In this document: positions 39,262-49,197 of the stretch, in pieces | Position numbering within the stretch: position 1 is the first letter of the stretch | How the letters are laid out: every line of letters begins with the position of its first letter | Assembly: GCA_015233565.1 (NCBI GenBank) | Contig: JADFXM010000008.1 | Span: 144,668 to 208,667 of the forward strand | Length of the DNA: 64,000 bases | DNA from: Candidatus Rifleibacteriota bacterium | Lineage (GTDB): Bacteria; Muiribacteriota; Ozemobacteria; Ozemobacterales; Ozemobacteraceae | Direction: 5' to 3' | Program-made: the position numbers and the translations under genes | The notes under the pieces: generated by a model | Seen by the model: only the letters and a program-made list of their open reading frames with translations | Told to the model about the DNA's origin: nothing | Databases searched by the model: none

Positions 39262-41208
39262 CTAGTCCGGTTTTTTCAGAGATTTGCCGCTTTTTTGGGA
39301 ATCGATTATTACTAATTCCTTTGAAACAAGATTGTCCAGAGCATTTTGGAAAAAATAATTTGTTTGGGAGATGCGGCCTTGATTATTCCATGCGCTTGTA
39401 ATGGTCAAAATTGAGTCCGAGGTTTCGCACAAAGCCATTACAAAACGCTCTTCAATTGGCAAGAAGTTAACTTTGCTGTTTGGTGGTAGTGACAAATCAG
39501 TTTGATAGGAATAAATAAGGGGTGAAGGGAAACCGATAGGGTGCGATTTTTTCACATCATAATTTGTGCCATTTGTACCGCTTGTAATTGAAGTGTTCTC
39601 CTCTTCAGATAATAGAATCTGAATGTCAACAGGGTACCAAAAGACCTTAAATCCTGAAGCCTTTTTCCCCAATGGACGATTGGAAAGATTAGGAAGATGT
39701 GGCATTTGTCCTTGTTTTCCTGCTGGGACTTTCTGGCACATTCTAAATTCATGTGTCATTAATGCCTCGCCGGAATTTTTTGAAAAATTGTCGTTTGTAA
39801 GAGTTTCCAAAAATTCCATGAGTGTTTTTTTAACAAACTCCGGGTTTAATCCATAAAACTGCCGATCGTTTCTTCTCCAAAAAAGTGCAAGTGATTCGTA
39901 AAAATTGGCTTGGTTTCCATTGAAAAATCTTTGGCACAAAAAATTGAGACTCAATCTAAATCTTTGGGTATTGCAAATTCCTTCAACCAATTTCCCGATA
40001 TCCTGTATTTTAACGATTTCGTGCGGTTCAAGCCAATTACTTCTTTGAATTGCGTAAGGCGGATAGGGTGCCGAAGATAATTCTCCACTTTCAACAAATT
40101 TATTCAGGGCCGTTCCCTTCAAAACCTTGACCAAACCTACCTGTATGGAACTGGTTTTCCAGGAAAATGCATCATTCAAAGTTTTTTTGAACAAGTCAAA
40201 ATTTTCTCCTGGAAGTCCTGCAAGCAAATCTATATGGATGTGGCAACCTGTCTTTTCACGAAGACGAAAAACTCTTTCAGAAAGCTTTTCCAGGTCGCTT
40301 TTTCTTGATACTGCTCCTAGGGCCGCAGAATTAGTGCTTTGTACTCCAATTTCCAAATGAAAAGTATCCTTGGGAGCGCCTGCCAGCAAATCGATCAAAT
40401 CATCGTTTAAAATATCCGCTTTTAATTCAAAATGAAAACAGATCTTTTTGTGGTTCCGATCAAGAATATATTGGATAATTGACGCAGCTCGCTCTGTGTC
40501 CAGATTGAAGGTTCTGTCCGCAAAACGAATCTGAGTGTAATCGGAATTAAAAAACCAGTCCAAGTCTTCAAAAACTCTCTCCATGGAAAAATTTCTAACA
40601 GGACCTAGAACCGAACTCAAACAATAAGTACATTTAAAAGGACACCCACGGGAAGCTTCGTAGTAAGTGAAACCTCTGCCATTTCCATATAGTCCGGCTT
40701 TGAAGGGTGATGGAATAATGTCCAGATTGGAAATCTGGTCCCGTGAAGGTTCGAAAAAAGGGTTGCCATTTTGGGAATAGGCAGTACCTGCAATTCCAAT
40801 TAATTCCTTTCCATTAAAAAAATTCCGTAGAATTTCGGAAAACGTTTCTTCACCTTCACCAATTGCAATCAAATCTACCCAGGGAGCTGTTCTAAAAATT
40901 TCTTCCACTCCGAAAGAGACCTCTGGTCCTCCAAAAATTATTTTTGTTTCCGGAAAAGCTGCCTTTATTGCTCCGCTGATAGTTAGTGTTGATATCAGAT
41001 TCCATATGTAAACGGAAAATGCGACCAAATTTGGCTTCTGGAGTATTATATTCTGAATTATTGAATCGTTTCCCTGATTTAAATCGAAATCAATTCGTTT
41101 TAAACGCGGATTCGATGGAGTTTTTTCCCAAAATGCTTGAAGCATTGCCAAGGAAAGACTAGAATGGGTGTGTCGTGTGTTTAAACCGACAAGTAATACC
41201 TTTGACAT
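39262..41208 (-). CDS. B12-binding domain radical SAM protein (DUF4080-type)
   Basis: KVLLVGLNTRHTHSSLSLAML, IIFGGPEVSFG, YYEASRGCPFKCTYCLSS (CxxxCxxC), IHIDLLAGLPGE. Confidence 0.9.
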   Translation of the reverse strand: MSKVLLVGLNTRHTHSSLSLAMLQAFWEKTPSNPRLKRIDFDLNQGNDSIIQNIILQKPNLVAFSVYIWNLISTLTISGAIKAAFPETKIIFGGPEVSFGVEEIFRTAPWVDLIAIGEGEETFSEILRNFFNGKELIGIAGTAYSQNGNPFFEPSRDQISNLDIIPSPFKAGLYGNGRGFTYYEASRGCPFKCTYCLSSVLGPVRNFSMERVFEDLDWFFNSDYTQIRFADRTFNLDTERAASIIQYILDRNHKKICFHFELKADILNDDLIDLLAGAPKDTFHLEIGVQSTNSAALGAVSRKSDLEKLSERVFRLREKTGCHIHIDLLAGLPGENFDLFKKTLNDAFSWKTSSIQVGLVKVLKGTALNKFVESGELSSAPYPPYAIQRSNWLEPHEIVKIQDIGKLVEGICNTQRFRLSLNFLCQRFFNGNQANFYESLALFWRRNDRQFYGLNPEFVKKTLMEFLETLTNDNFSKNSGEALMTHEFRMCQKVPAGKQGQMPHLPNLSNRPLGKKASGFKVFWYPVDIQILLSEEENTSITSGTNGTNYDVKKSHPIGFPSPLIYSYQTDLSLPPNSKVNFLPIEERFVMALCETSDSILTITSAWNNQGRISQTNYFFQNALDNLVSKELVIIDSQKSGKSLKKPD

Positions 41209-41312
41209 TTTTTCCTCCAAAAGGATTGGATCAACCTCAGGATATTATATCAATAATCTGGTTCACTTCATGTCTTAATTTAGTTGATTTTAAAAGAAGA
41301 AAACATTTTGAA

Positions 41313-41879
41313 ATGAATATTAATTTGAATAGCGAAGCTGTCAAAAAACTTCCCCAAAAAATTACATTGATTGATCTTGGATTAAGTTGGAAATCTTTAA
41401 TTTTGCTGATTTTATTTACTGCCCTTCCGAGTTCCCTGGCAGTCTGGTTTTTTTATAAAAGTGGAATCAATCAAAACATCAGCATTTTTTTTTGTTTTTT
41501 AATGGTACTGATTTTTTTTATTCTTAAGTATTTTTTGGAAAAATTACTCTATCCATTGTTGGCGTTTTACGGGTGGTTCCCAATGATAGAATATATTCCC
41601 GCTGATGATCAGATTATACTAAATGATTCGGTGGGCTTTGAAGGTCTGATTAGAGCTGATTCGAGATATGTCATTTCTTTGAAAAGCTTGAAGGAAATTA
41701 AACTCCGAAGGACTTCGGCGGATTTTTTTCAACTTTTTATTGTGACCAGAAAAAATGAAGAAATTGCAATTAAATCCTCTTTGGGCAAAAATTTTCCTCT
41801 TTTAAAAAAACTTGGAGAGAGAATTGCAGTCATGGTTTCGCTGCCTTTTAGCGATGAAAATATTTTCACCAGAGGGTGA
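41313..41879 (+). CDS. Small membrane protein with two TM segments and PH-like cytoplasmic tail (hypothetical)
   Basis: Two hydrophobic stretches. Start moved to MNINLN. No family assigned. Confidence 0.45.
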   Translation: MNINLNSEAVKKLPQKITLIDLGLSWKSLILLILFTALPSSLAVWFFYKSGINQNISIFFCFLMVLIFFILKYFLEKLLYPLLAFYGWFPMIEYIPADDQIILNDSVGFEGLIRADSRYVISLKSLKEIKLRRTSADFFQLFIVTRKNEEIAIKSSLGKNFPLLKKLGERIAVMVSLPFSDENIFTRG

Positions 41880-42073
41880 AAAAAGTTCACATGAGTGAAA
41901 AGTGCACTACCCAGAAATTTAGAATTATAGCTGATTTTTAGTTGGCACGGGTTTTGCATGTTACTAAAGTGTTGGTTGATGAAGTCCCAGAAAATTAACT
42001 TTAAGGCTTTGAAAAAATTTACTTCATCGTCTTAAGTTTTTTAATAGTCCTCTCAAAAGATCCTCTCACTTTG

Positions 42074-42109
42074 TCCCCGGTTCTTTCGAAGCCGGGGGCT
42101 TTTTTTTTC
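42074..42109 (+). terminator. Rho-independent terminator
   Basis: CCCCGGTTCtttcGAAGCCGGGG followed by a long T-tract. Confidence 0.75.
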
Positions 42110-42270
42110 CCCCGAAAAAAAGAATCATTCTTGTATTAATCAGAAGATATTCCAAATACTTTAATTCTCGTTTTGACTTTACCGTAACAAAAAAGTTACA
42201 ATAAATTGAATGGATAACAATTATTACTTTGTCGCTTTGAAATTTTTCCACGCTGAAACGAGGAAGTGAA

Positions 42271-44091
42271 ATGTCGGAAGAAAATCCAAAAATTCCTTTA
42301 AAGCCACGCATTCTTGGGCAAAAACCTTCTTTGGAAAATCAAAATGTGAATCAAAATCCAGGTTTGAATCCAAATTCAGATCAAACTTCAGGTTCGAACT
42401 GTAGTCCGACTTTGGCACCGAACCTGGGGGCGAATCCGGCAACGAACTCTCAATTGAGCAGGAATTCCAATCCAAATCAGCAAGGGAATAGTTCCACGTC
42501 GGGGTCCAATTCCTCCAAACAAAATGAGTGCAATGCAAATTCCAGTTTCTTTACGGAACTTGACATATTAATTCGGGCGAAATATCCTATTTTATATATC
42601 GTCTCACATGAAGAAGAACGTGTTGAGAAGCTGATATATCAGATTTCCCAGGCGCAAAATAAACATTGCTATGGATGGTCAATCACAAAAGGGCTTCAAC
42701 CAACTGGCGCAGAAGCCCAAAGTAGAAAGAAAATTTCTGAATCGACACGTGATCCCCAGGAAGCCATTGAAAGCATTTTTGACAGCATGGAAAATGCGAT
42801 TTATATTTTCAAAGATTACCATCCATTCCTCGACAATATTTCTGTAATCAGGCGTTTAAGGGAATTGGCCGGTTTTTTGAGAGACAGTCCCAGGACTTTG
42901 GTAATTATTTCTCCGACGTTGAAGATTCCTTGTGAACTTGAAAAAGAAATTACTGTTGTAGAGTTTGGATTGCCAACCTCAAATGAAATTACCCGAAAAT
43001 TGGAAGAAATGATTGAGCTGGTAAAAAGTAATCCGCAAGTAAAGATCAATTTGACTTCACAGGATAAAGAGCGATTAGTTAAAGCTTGCCAGGGTTTGAC
43101 TTTAAATGAAATCGAAAATGTTCTGGCAAGGACATTAATTTCCAGACATAAGCTTGATGGAGAAGACTTAAGGGCCATTCACAGTGAAAAAGAACAGATA
43201 ATCCGGAAAAGTGGAATTCTTGAATATTATCCGACGAATGAAGGTATACACAGCGTTGGGGGCCTGGAGAACCTCAAAGATTGGTTTATGAAGAGGTCTC
43301 AAGCTTTTTCAGAAAAGGCCAAGATGTTTGGTTGTACTCCCCCCAAAGGAATATTACTCCTGGGAGTACAAGGTTGTGGAAAGAGTCTTGTAGCGAAAGC
43401 TATCAGTAGTTTATGGAATGTTCCGCTTCTTCGACTTGACATGGGGCGCATTTTTTCGGGATTGGTTGGTTCAAGCGAAGAAAATGTCAGGCGTGCAATA
43501 AGAACAGCGGAATCTGTTTCCCCAGCTATTCTCTGGGTGGATGAAATTGAGAAAGCTTTCTCAGGGACTCAGTCATCTGGGCAAAGCGATGGTGGTACTG
43601 CAAGCAGGGTTTTTGGAACTTTCATAACCTGGCTTCAGGAAAAAACCTCTCCGGTTTTTGTAATCGCTACCTCCAACCGAATAAGGGATTTGCCGCCTGA
43701 ACTGTTCAGGAAGGGGCGTTTCGATGATATTTTTTTCGTCGATCTTCCAGACGAGATGGAGAGGGAGAAAATTTTTGAAATCCATATAAAAAAGAGAAAT
43801 CGAAATCCAAAGGGTTTTGATTTGGCCTTACTCTCTCAATCTGCCGAAGGTTTTTCGGGTGCCGAAATTGAAGAAGCAATTTCATCGGCTCTTTATGAGG
43901 CATTCAATTTGAGCCAGGAGCTGACCACTGAGTTAATCAAAGGATCGCTTTTTGAAACTTTCCCCCTTTCCAAAACCATGAAGGAAGAAATTGATCAGCT
44001 AAGAAGTTGGGCTATGGAAAGGGCTCGTCCGGCTTCAAGAGATCAAGAGGGATTTGTCAGAGCTGGAACTCGTCGTGCTCTGGAAATATAG
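42271..44091 (+). CDS. Ycf46-like AAA+ ATPase
   Basis: LIRAKYPILYIVSHEEERVEKLI N-domain; GILLLGVQGCGKSLVAKAIS Walker A; AILWVDEIEKAF Walker B; SNRIRDLPPELFRKGRFDDIFFVDLPD. Asn/Ser/Pro-rich N-terminal extension. Confidence 0.88.
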   Translation: MSEENPKIPLKPRILGQKPSLENQNVNQNPGLNPNSDQTSGSNCSPTLAPNLGANPATNSQLSRNSNPNQQGNSSTSGSNSSKQNECNANSSFFTELDILIRAKYPILYIVSHEEERVEKLIYQISQAQNKHCYGWSITKGLQPTGAEAQSRKKISESTRDPQEAIESIFDSMENAIYIFKDYHPFLDNISVIRRLRELAGFLRDSPRTLVIISPTLKIPCELEKEITVVEFGLPTSNEITRKLEEMIELVKSNPQVKINLTSQDKERLVKACQGLTLNEIENVLARTLISRHKLDGEDLRAIHSEKEQIIRKSGILEYYPTNEGIHSVGGLENLKDWFMKRSQAFSEKAKMFGCTPPKGILLLGVQGCGKSLVAKAISSLWNVPLLRLDMGRIFSGLVGSSEENVRRAIRTAESVSPAILWVDEIEKAFSGTQSSGQSDGGTASRVFGTFITWLQEKTSPVFVIATSNRIRDLPPELFRKGRFDDIFFVDLPDEMEREKIFEIHIKKRNRNPKGFDLALLSQSAEGFSGAEIEEAISSALYEAFNLSQELTTELIKGSLFETFPLSKTMKEEIDQLRSWAMERARPASRDQEGFVRAGTRRALEI

Positions 44092-44100
44092 GAGGGAAAC

Positions 44101-44553
44101 ATGTCTGGTTTCGTGGTAATGGTCCCGTTAGTGGCCGGGTGGCCGGTTTTTGTGGCTGCTGCGGCTGCCGCAGGTGCTGTTATGGGCCTGAAGGCAATGG
44201 AGAAGGGTTCTCTTCGCGAAGATAATTCAGTTAGTGAGGTTGAAATTGGATTACCTGCAAATTATTCACTTTCTTCGGCGATCGATGAGGGTGAAAGCAT
44301 GCAATTGGAAGGAAATGGGTTTTCAGTAATTTTTGAAAAAACCGGTCGTGGAGATTGCATAATGAGGGTTTACGGGCAAAACAAAACCAAAGGCCAACTT
44401 GAAACTCTTGGAAAAGAGCTTATTAATGGTATCGCTCAGCAATATGCTTATCAGAAATTAACCGCAGAATTGAAAAAGAAAGGTTTTCAGGTAAGTAAGG
44501 AAGAGGTCTCTGCTGACAAAACTATTCACTTAACCGTAAACCGTTGGAAGTAG
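44101..44553 (+). CDS. Ycf35/DUF1257-like protein
   Basis: C-terminal INGIAQQYAYQKLTAELKKKGFQVSKEEVSADKTIHLTVNRWK typical of DUF1257. Confidence 0.7.
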   Translation: MSGFVVMVPLVAGWPVFVAAAAAAGAVMGLKAMEKGSLREDNSVSEVEIGLPANYSLSSAIDEGESMQLEGNGFSVIFEKTGRGDCIMRVYGQNKTKGQLETLGKELINGIAQQYAYQKLTAELKKKGFQVSKEEVSADKTIHLTVNRWK

Positions 44554-44586
44554 GTTTTTTCCAAAAACGCATTTTAATGGCACTCT

Positions 44587-44681
44587 TACTGATAAGGTGT
44601 GAAAAATTTGCCTAAAATGAAATTGAACAATATCATAATTCTTTGCCCACGGCATTCTCTGGTGTTGTACTTTCATGAGTT
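44587..44681. repeat. Degenerate dispersed intergenic repeat E, copy 2
   Basis: ctgataaggtgtgaaaaattt...tgttgtactttcatgagtta, ungapped similarity to 9974..10068. Confidence 0.45.
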
Positions 44682-44771
44682 ATTATAATTTTTCACGGCT
44701 TCTGAAATGTTGAGTCGTGTTAAAGTGATCTATTATCAGGGGATTAACACATTTTTCAAAGGCGGTAAAGA

Positions 44772-45587
44772 GTGAGCAGATTCAGGTGGTTGGAATTTGA
44801 ACCCCCAAAAAAAGGGAGTGATGATTCTTCTTTGGAAAAACTTCCTTCGGGAGCTTTTCCCTCTGAAGTTGCCGGTGTAGACCTAACGGATGCGGCACAA
44901 GTGTTGCGTTTGGCTGATGAATTTTACCGCAAACTTGAATATGAAAAGGCGTTGCGTTATTTTTCCAAAGCCTTGAGTCTGGATCCTAATCTTGAAGATG
45001 CGTGGTTTGGTCAGCTTCTCTGCTTGCTCGACCTGGGAGAAACCCCGGAAGCTTTGACCTGGGCTATCAAAGCCAACAAAATTTTCTCAAAAAGTTCAAA
45101 TATTATCTCATCGAGAGCTCTTGCATTAGCAAGAGGAGGAAATCTTGTTGATGCCATGGCTTTTTCTGATGGGGCAATGAAATCTGATTCAGTTTCGTGG
45201 TTCCCCTGGCTTGCCCGGGGAGAAATTTTAGCTTTGTCCGGAGCTTCAAATGCTGAGTTTTGTATGATGAAAGCCAGAGAACTTTCCCCAAAAGATTGGT
45301 TAGTTTCCTTTAAAGTTGCTCAGAGCTATTCAAATAGTCCACTTTATGAAAAAGCAATTCCAATTTTCCAAAAAGTTCTGGCACAGAAACCGGATGTACC
45401 GGAAATTTATTTCGAAGTTGGAAAAGTCCAGAAAAAACTTGGGCTTATTGACTCAGCTGTGGAATCATTCCAAAGGGCTATTAAGTTGGCTCCCAACGAA
45501 AAAAAATATAGCGATGCTTATCTGGATGCACTAAATTCAGGTTTTATTCCCAAAGTTGTTGGGTGGTTTAGAAAAATTTTTAAGTGA
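44772..45587 (+). CDS. TPR repeat protein
   Basis: GTG start. Several 34-residue TPR-like units (AEIYFEVGKVQKKLGLIDSAVESFQRAIKLAPNE type). Confidence 0.85.
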   Translation: MSRFRWLEFEPPKKGSDDSSLEKLPSGAFPSEVAGVDLTDAAQVLRLADEFYRKLEYEKALRYFSKALSLDPNLEDAWFGQLLCLLDLGETPEALTWAIKANKIFSKSSNIISSRALALARGGNLVDAMAFSDGAMKSDSVSWFPWLARGEILALSGASNAEFCMMKARELSPKDWLVSFKVAQSYSNSPLYEKAIPIFQKVLAQKPDVPEIYFEVGKVQKKLGLIDSAVESFQRAIKLAPNEKKYSDAYLDALNSGFIPKVVGWFRKIFK

Positions 45588-45594
45588 GGCTGAA

Positions 45595-45798
45595 ATGGCT
45601 AAAAAAGAAGAAATTAAAATTACCATAAAACCTGATGGACAGGTGGATATGACTCTCGAAGGCTTTGGAAAAGCTTGCGATGATTATATGAAAATGTTCC
45701 AGGAACTATTGTCTGCCAAAGTTAAGGAAAAAAAATTATCAGCTGAATATTATAGCGATCAAACAAAAGTCAGTAATACTCAAAAGACAAAATATTAA
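45595..45798 (+). CDS. DUF2997-like small protein
   Basis: MAKKEEIKITIKPDGQVDMTLEGFGKACDDYMKMFQELL. Confidence 0.7.
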   Translation: MAKKEEIKITIKPDGQVDMTLEGFGKACDDYMKMFQELLSAKVKEKKLSAEYYSDQTKVSNTQKTKY

Positions 45799-45884
45799 AT
45801 ACGCAGCTTTTCAAAAAAATAGTCAAATTCAATTACTCGGAAAATGTCACGAGTTTTTAAAACTGGAAAATCCGGAGAATACTT

Positions 45885-46880
45885 ATCAACTGTCCAGATT
45901 GTCGAAAAGTCTTGACGAATGAGTTGATGGTTTGCCCATTCTGTGGAAGCCGAAAACTACTGGAAGAAAGCCTTAAGGAAGTAAATCCCCCCAGAGCCAA
46001 AGACAGAAGCCCTATTGATAATTTGTTAGCCTGGCTTGGTTCACATAAAAATTTAAGGATTTTCAGAAACCTGGTCCCCAACACTCCGGGAGAGGATGAT
46101 TGGTCATTACTGACTCCCCTTTTTCTTTCCTATATTTTTCCCGGGCTTGGACATCTTTATTTAAAGCCGGTTTTGAAAAACTTACTTTTTCTAATTGTTG
46201 CAGTTATTTTTATTAGTTTGGAGTATTTATATTACTATTCACATTTCGTCGATTTACTGAATATTTCTTGTGGCTTTTTTTTGGCATATACTTATTTCAG
46301 TGTTTTCAGAGAGACACTGGCAAGTGCCGGAAACAAGATCTCACCGATCGGATATCCTCTTTTTGTATGTATGACGGTCGCAGTAATTTTTCTTCAGATG
46401 TATTTTCTTGCGGGAATTTTTTCAGGTAATACAACAGCAGTGAGAATTTATGCTGCTTATTTTGCCCCGGAGTTTGAACCCGGTGATACAATTGTTTTGC
46501 GAGGTAATTTACCCAGAGGTGGGTTAAAAATTGGGGACATAGTTGTTACACAATATTATGATGAAATTGAGCGTGTTTATGCTTTAGAAGGTGATAAAAT
46601 GGAAGTATCCGGAAATTACCTTTTGGTAAATGGGAAAGTGCCGTTTGCAGATCCAAAAATCATTCCGATTACTAATTCTAATAGAAAAGTCAGCGTTTCC
46701 GGAGAACCGGAAAAAAGCCAGGGAAAGAACTTAGATACTGGTGTACAGCAGGGATTTATAGTTGAAAAGGATTGCGTAGGATTGTTAATAAATTCAAACC
46801 CGACTGCGGTTAAAATATCCTCTTTGCGCGGGAAAGTTGACGCGATTGCTTGGCCTCCCCCAAGACGGAAGAATTATTGA
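45885..46880 (+). CDS. Zinc-ribbon membrane protein with degenerate signal-peptidase (S26)-like domain
   Basis: In-frame upstream codons encode NCPDCRKVLTNELMVCPFCGS, so the start lies before the TTG at 45912. TM block, then EFEPGDTIVL...GDIVVTQYYDEIERVYALEGD...NYLLVNGK. Confidence 0.65.
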   Translation: MNCPDCRKVLTNELMVCPFCGSRKLLEESLKEVNPPRAKDRSPIDNLLAWLGSHKNLRIFRNLVPNTPGEDDWSLLTPLFLSYIFPGLGHLYLKPVLKNLLFLIVAVIFISLEYLYYYSHFVDLLNISCGFFLAYTYFSVFRETLASAGNKISPIGYPLFVCMTVAVIFLQMYFLAGIFSGNTTAVRIYAAYFAPEFEPGDTIVLRGNLPRGGLKIGDIVVTQYYDEIERVYALEGDKMEVSGNYLLVNGKVPFADPKIIPITNSNRKVSVSGEPEKSQGKNLDTGVQQGFIVEKDCVGLLINSNPTAVKISSLRGKVDAIAWPPPRRKNY

Positions 46881-47168
46881 ATTTGGTAGAAATTTTCCTT
46901 TAATTATCAAAAAAAAACTGAAACAATCGGTATCGTGAAATTATTTACAAACAGGAGTTAACTGATTTTAGAAAAAGCACTAGAGGGACAGGCAGAATTA
47001 TGGTAATTTAAGATGGTATGGACAAGTTAAGTCCGAGCGCTTCGAAAGCAAGAAGCGAGTATATTGGCAAAAAAATAACTCGAAATTGCACTTCATAAGA
47101 TACAGTTTACAAAATGTTTCATTTCAAAATATAAGTTTGTTGAATGATTAAAAAAATAGGGAAAGAAA

Positions 47169-48227
47169 ATGTTTCAAGTTTTGAGCCTTGATTATTTATT
47201 AAAAATCTGCCAGGAAAGATTTGCTTCTGATTTACACCTTTCCGTAGGATTGCCGCCTGCTGCCCGTGTAAATGGTGAAATAGTCGCACTTCCATTTGAC
47301 AATCTTGATGCGGAAACTTGTCAAAGATTGGCATATTCATCATTGACAACTGATCAGATTGTCAAGTTCGAATCTGAATGGGAATTGGATTTTTCTTTCG
47401 CGCTTCCAAACCTGGGACGTTTCAGAGTGAATATTTTCAAGGAAAGGGGATATGTTGAAGCCTCTTTTCGGCTTGTTACGCCAAGAATTTTGACCCTTGC
47501 GGAATTAGGTTTACCGGATGCTTGTGTTGAATTAACCAGACGTCCAAATGGTCTTTTGTTGATTACCGGTCCAACTGGTGTTGGAAAAACAACAACAATG
47601 AATTCGATGATCGATCAAATCAACCAGGAACGTCGCTGCAGAATAATTACGATTGAAGATCCTATAGAATATCTGCATCATCACAAAAAATCCGTTGTAC
47701 TTCAAAGGGAAGTGCATTCGGATACCCACAGTTTTAATGCAGCCTTGAGGCATGTTTTGAGACAAGATCCGGATATAATAGCAGTGGGAGAAATGCGTGA
47801 TCTGGAAACCATTTCGACTGCTATTACTGCAGCTGAAACAGGTCATCTTGTCCTTGCCACTCTGCATACCAACGATGCTCAACAAACCATTGATCGTATC
47901 GTGGATGTTTTTCCACCTCACCAACAAGAGCAGATCAGAATTCAACTTGCGAATTCGCTTCAGGGAATATTGTGCCAGCAATTGCTTCCTAATGTTGAGC
48001 GAGATGGAAGAGTCCTTTCATATGAGCTGTTAATAGCCACACCCGCAATTAGAAGGTTGATAAGAGAAAATAAATTGAGCCAGATAGATACTTTTATTCA
48101 AACCGGTGCGGAACATGGTATGATATCCATGGACAAGTGCCTCAAAGCGCTTTATCAAAAAGGCATAATTGCTTACGATGTCGCACTTTCCAAAGTAAAA
48201 AATCCTAGTGCTTTTAAGGAAGTGTGA
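47169..48227 (+). CDS. pilT: Type IV pilus twitching motility ATPase PilT
   Basis: LLLITGPTGVGKTTTMNSMIDQIN, IITIEDPIEYLHHHKKSVVLQREV, LRQDPDIIAVGEMRDLETI, LVLATLHTNDA. Confidence 0.93.
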   Translation: MFQVLSLDYLLKICQERFASDLHLSVGLPPAARVNGEIVALPFDNLDAETCQRLAYSSLTTDQIVKFESEWELDFSFALPNLGRFRVNIFKERGYVEASFRLVTPRILTLAELGLPDACVELTRRPNGLLLITGPTGVGKTTTMNSMIDQINQERRCRIITIEDPIEYLHHHKKSVVLQREVHSDTHSFNAALRHVLRQDPDIIAVGEMRDLETISTAITAAETGHLVLATLHTNDAQQTIDRIVDVFPPHQQEQIRIQLANSLQGILCQQLLPNVERDGRVLSYELLIATPAIRRLIRENKLSQIDTFIQTGAEHGMISMDKCLKALYQKGIIAYDVALSKVKNPSAFKEV

Positions 48228-49195
48228 TGAACCGAACCTTATTGCCCCTACAGGAACCATTCAGAGGGTTTTCGCGAGCATTATTCTCAACCTGGCTTTA
48301 TCTTCGCAGATTCAATCTGCTGTTTGACGCAGGGGAGGGAGTTGCTACAAATTTATTGAATCGAGTATTCGGAATAAAAAGAATTTTTCTATCTCACGGG
48401 CATGTTGACCATATCGCGGGTTTGGTAAATCTGGTGAATATTCGAAATTTGGGAGCTGGAGATCAAACCGCTGAACTGACAATTTATTTTCCAAAACACA
48501 ATATTTTGATTGAACGTATCCAGAATTATTTATCCCAAACCCAGAATGAACTTTCTTTCCCTCTATTATGGAAACCCTTGGAAGCTGATGAAAAAATTGA
48601 ACTTGATCCGAAAAGGGGAAAGACATTTCTGAAAACCTTCCGGACAATCCATTCACAGAAACAATTAAGCCTGGGTTTTAATATTATTGAAACCCGTAGA
48701 AAGCTAAAAGATGAATATCATGGAAAAAACCAGGATGAGATAAATCATGCAATCTGGTCGTTAGGCAAGGAAAACGTGGCTGAACCGTTTGAACAGACAA
48801 TTTTTTCTTATGGTGGAGATTCGAGGCCCATTGATCCAAATATGGTAAAAGGAAGTCTTTTGTTATGCCATGAATCTACATATTTACGTCCGGAGGATGA
48901 CGAAAGGAATTTTCAACAGCATTCAATTCTTTCTGAAGTAATAGAACTGGCAACCAAGGCTGATGTGAAAACATTGCTATTATTTCATCTTTCTTTAAGA
49001 TACACTTTAGATGAAATTCGTCAGGCTATTATTAAAGAGATTGAAAATAAGAAGATTGCTTACAAAATAATTTTTCTGTATGGTGACAGACTTTGTGATC
49101 CACTTGAACCTCAGAGTTATCGACGCTTCAGCCGACCGGTTGAAGAGGAAGACACTTCGGAGTTTCCGGTTGATCTAAAAGAGGAGGGAAACTGA
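48224..49195 (+). CDS. MBL-fold hydrolase, ribonuclease Z-like
   Basis: LLFDAGEG, IFLSHGHVDHIAGL, SGGDSRPID-like YGGDSRPID, LLCHESTYL. Confidence 0.8.
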   Translation: MMNRTLLPLQEPFRGFSRALFSTWLYLRRFNLLFDAGEGVATNLLNRVFGIKRIFLSHGHVDHIAGLVNLVNIRNLGAGDQTAELTIYFPKHNILIERIQNYLSQTQNELSFPLLWKPLEADEKIELDPKRGKTFLKTFRTIHSQKQLSLGFNIIETRRKLKDEYHGKNQDEINHAIWSLGKENVAEPFEQTIFSYGGDSRPIDPNMVKGSLLLCHESTYLRPEDDERNFQQHSILSEVIELATKADVKTLLLFHLSLRYTLDEIRQAIIKEIENKKIAYKIIFLYGDRLCDPLEPQSYRRFSRPVEEEDTSEFPVDLKEEGN

Positions 49196-49197
49196 AA

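Noticed and set aside
42224-42538. Minus-strand ORFs overlapping annotated genes (for example 42224..42538, 47532..47981, 36619..37017)
   Set aside because: Overlap strong coding regions on the opposite strand, with no recognisable motifs. Treated as chance ORFs.
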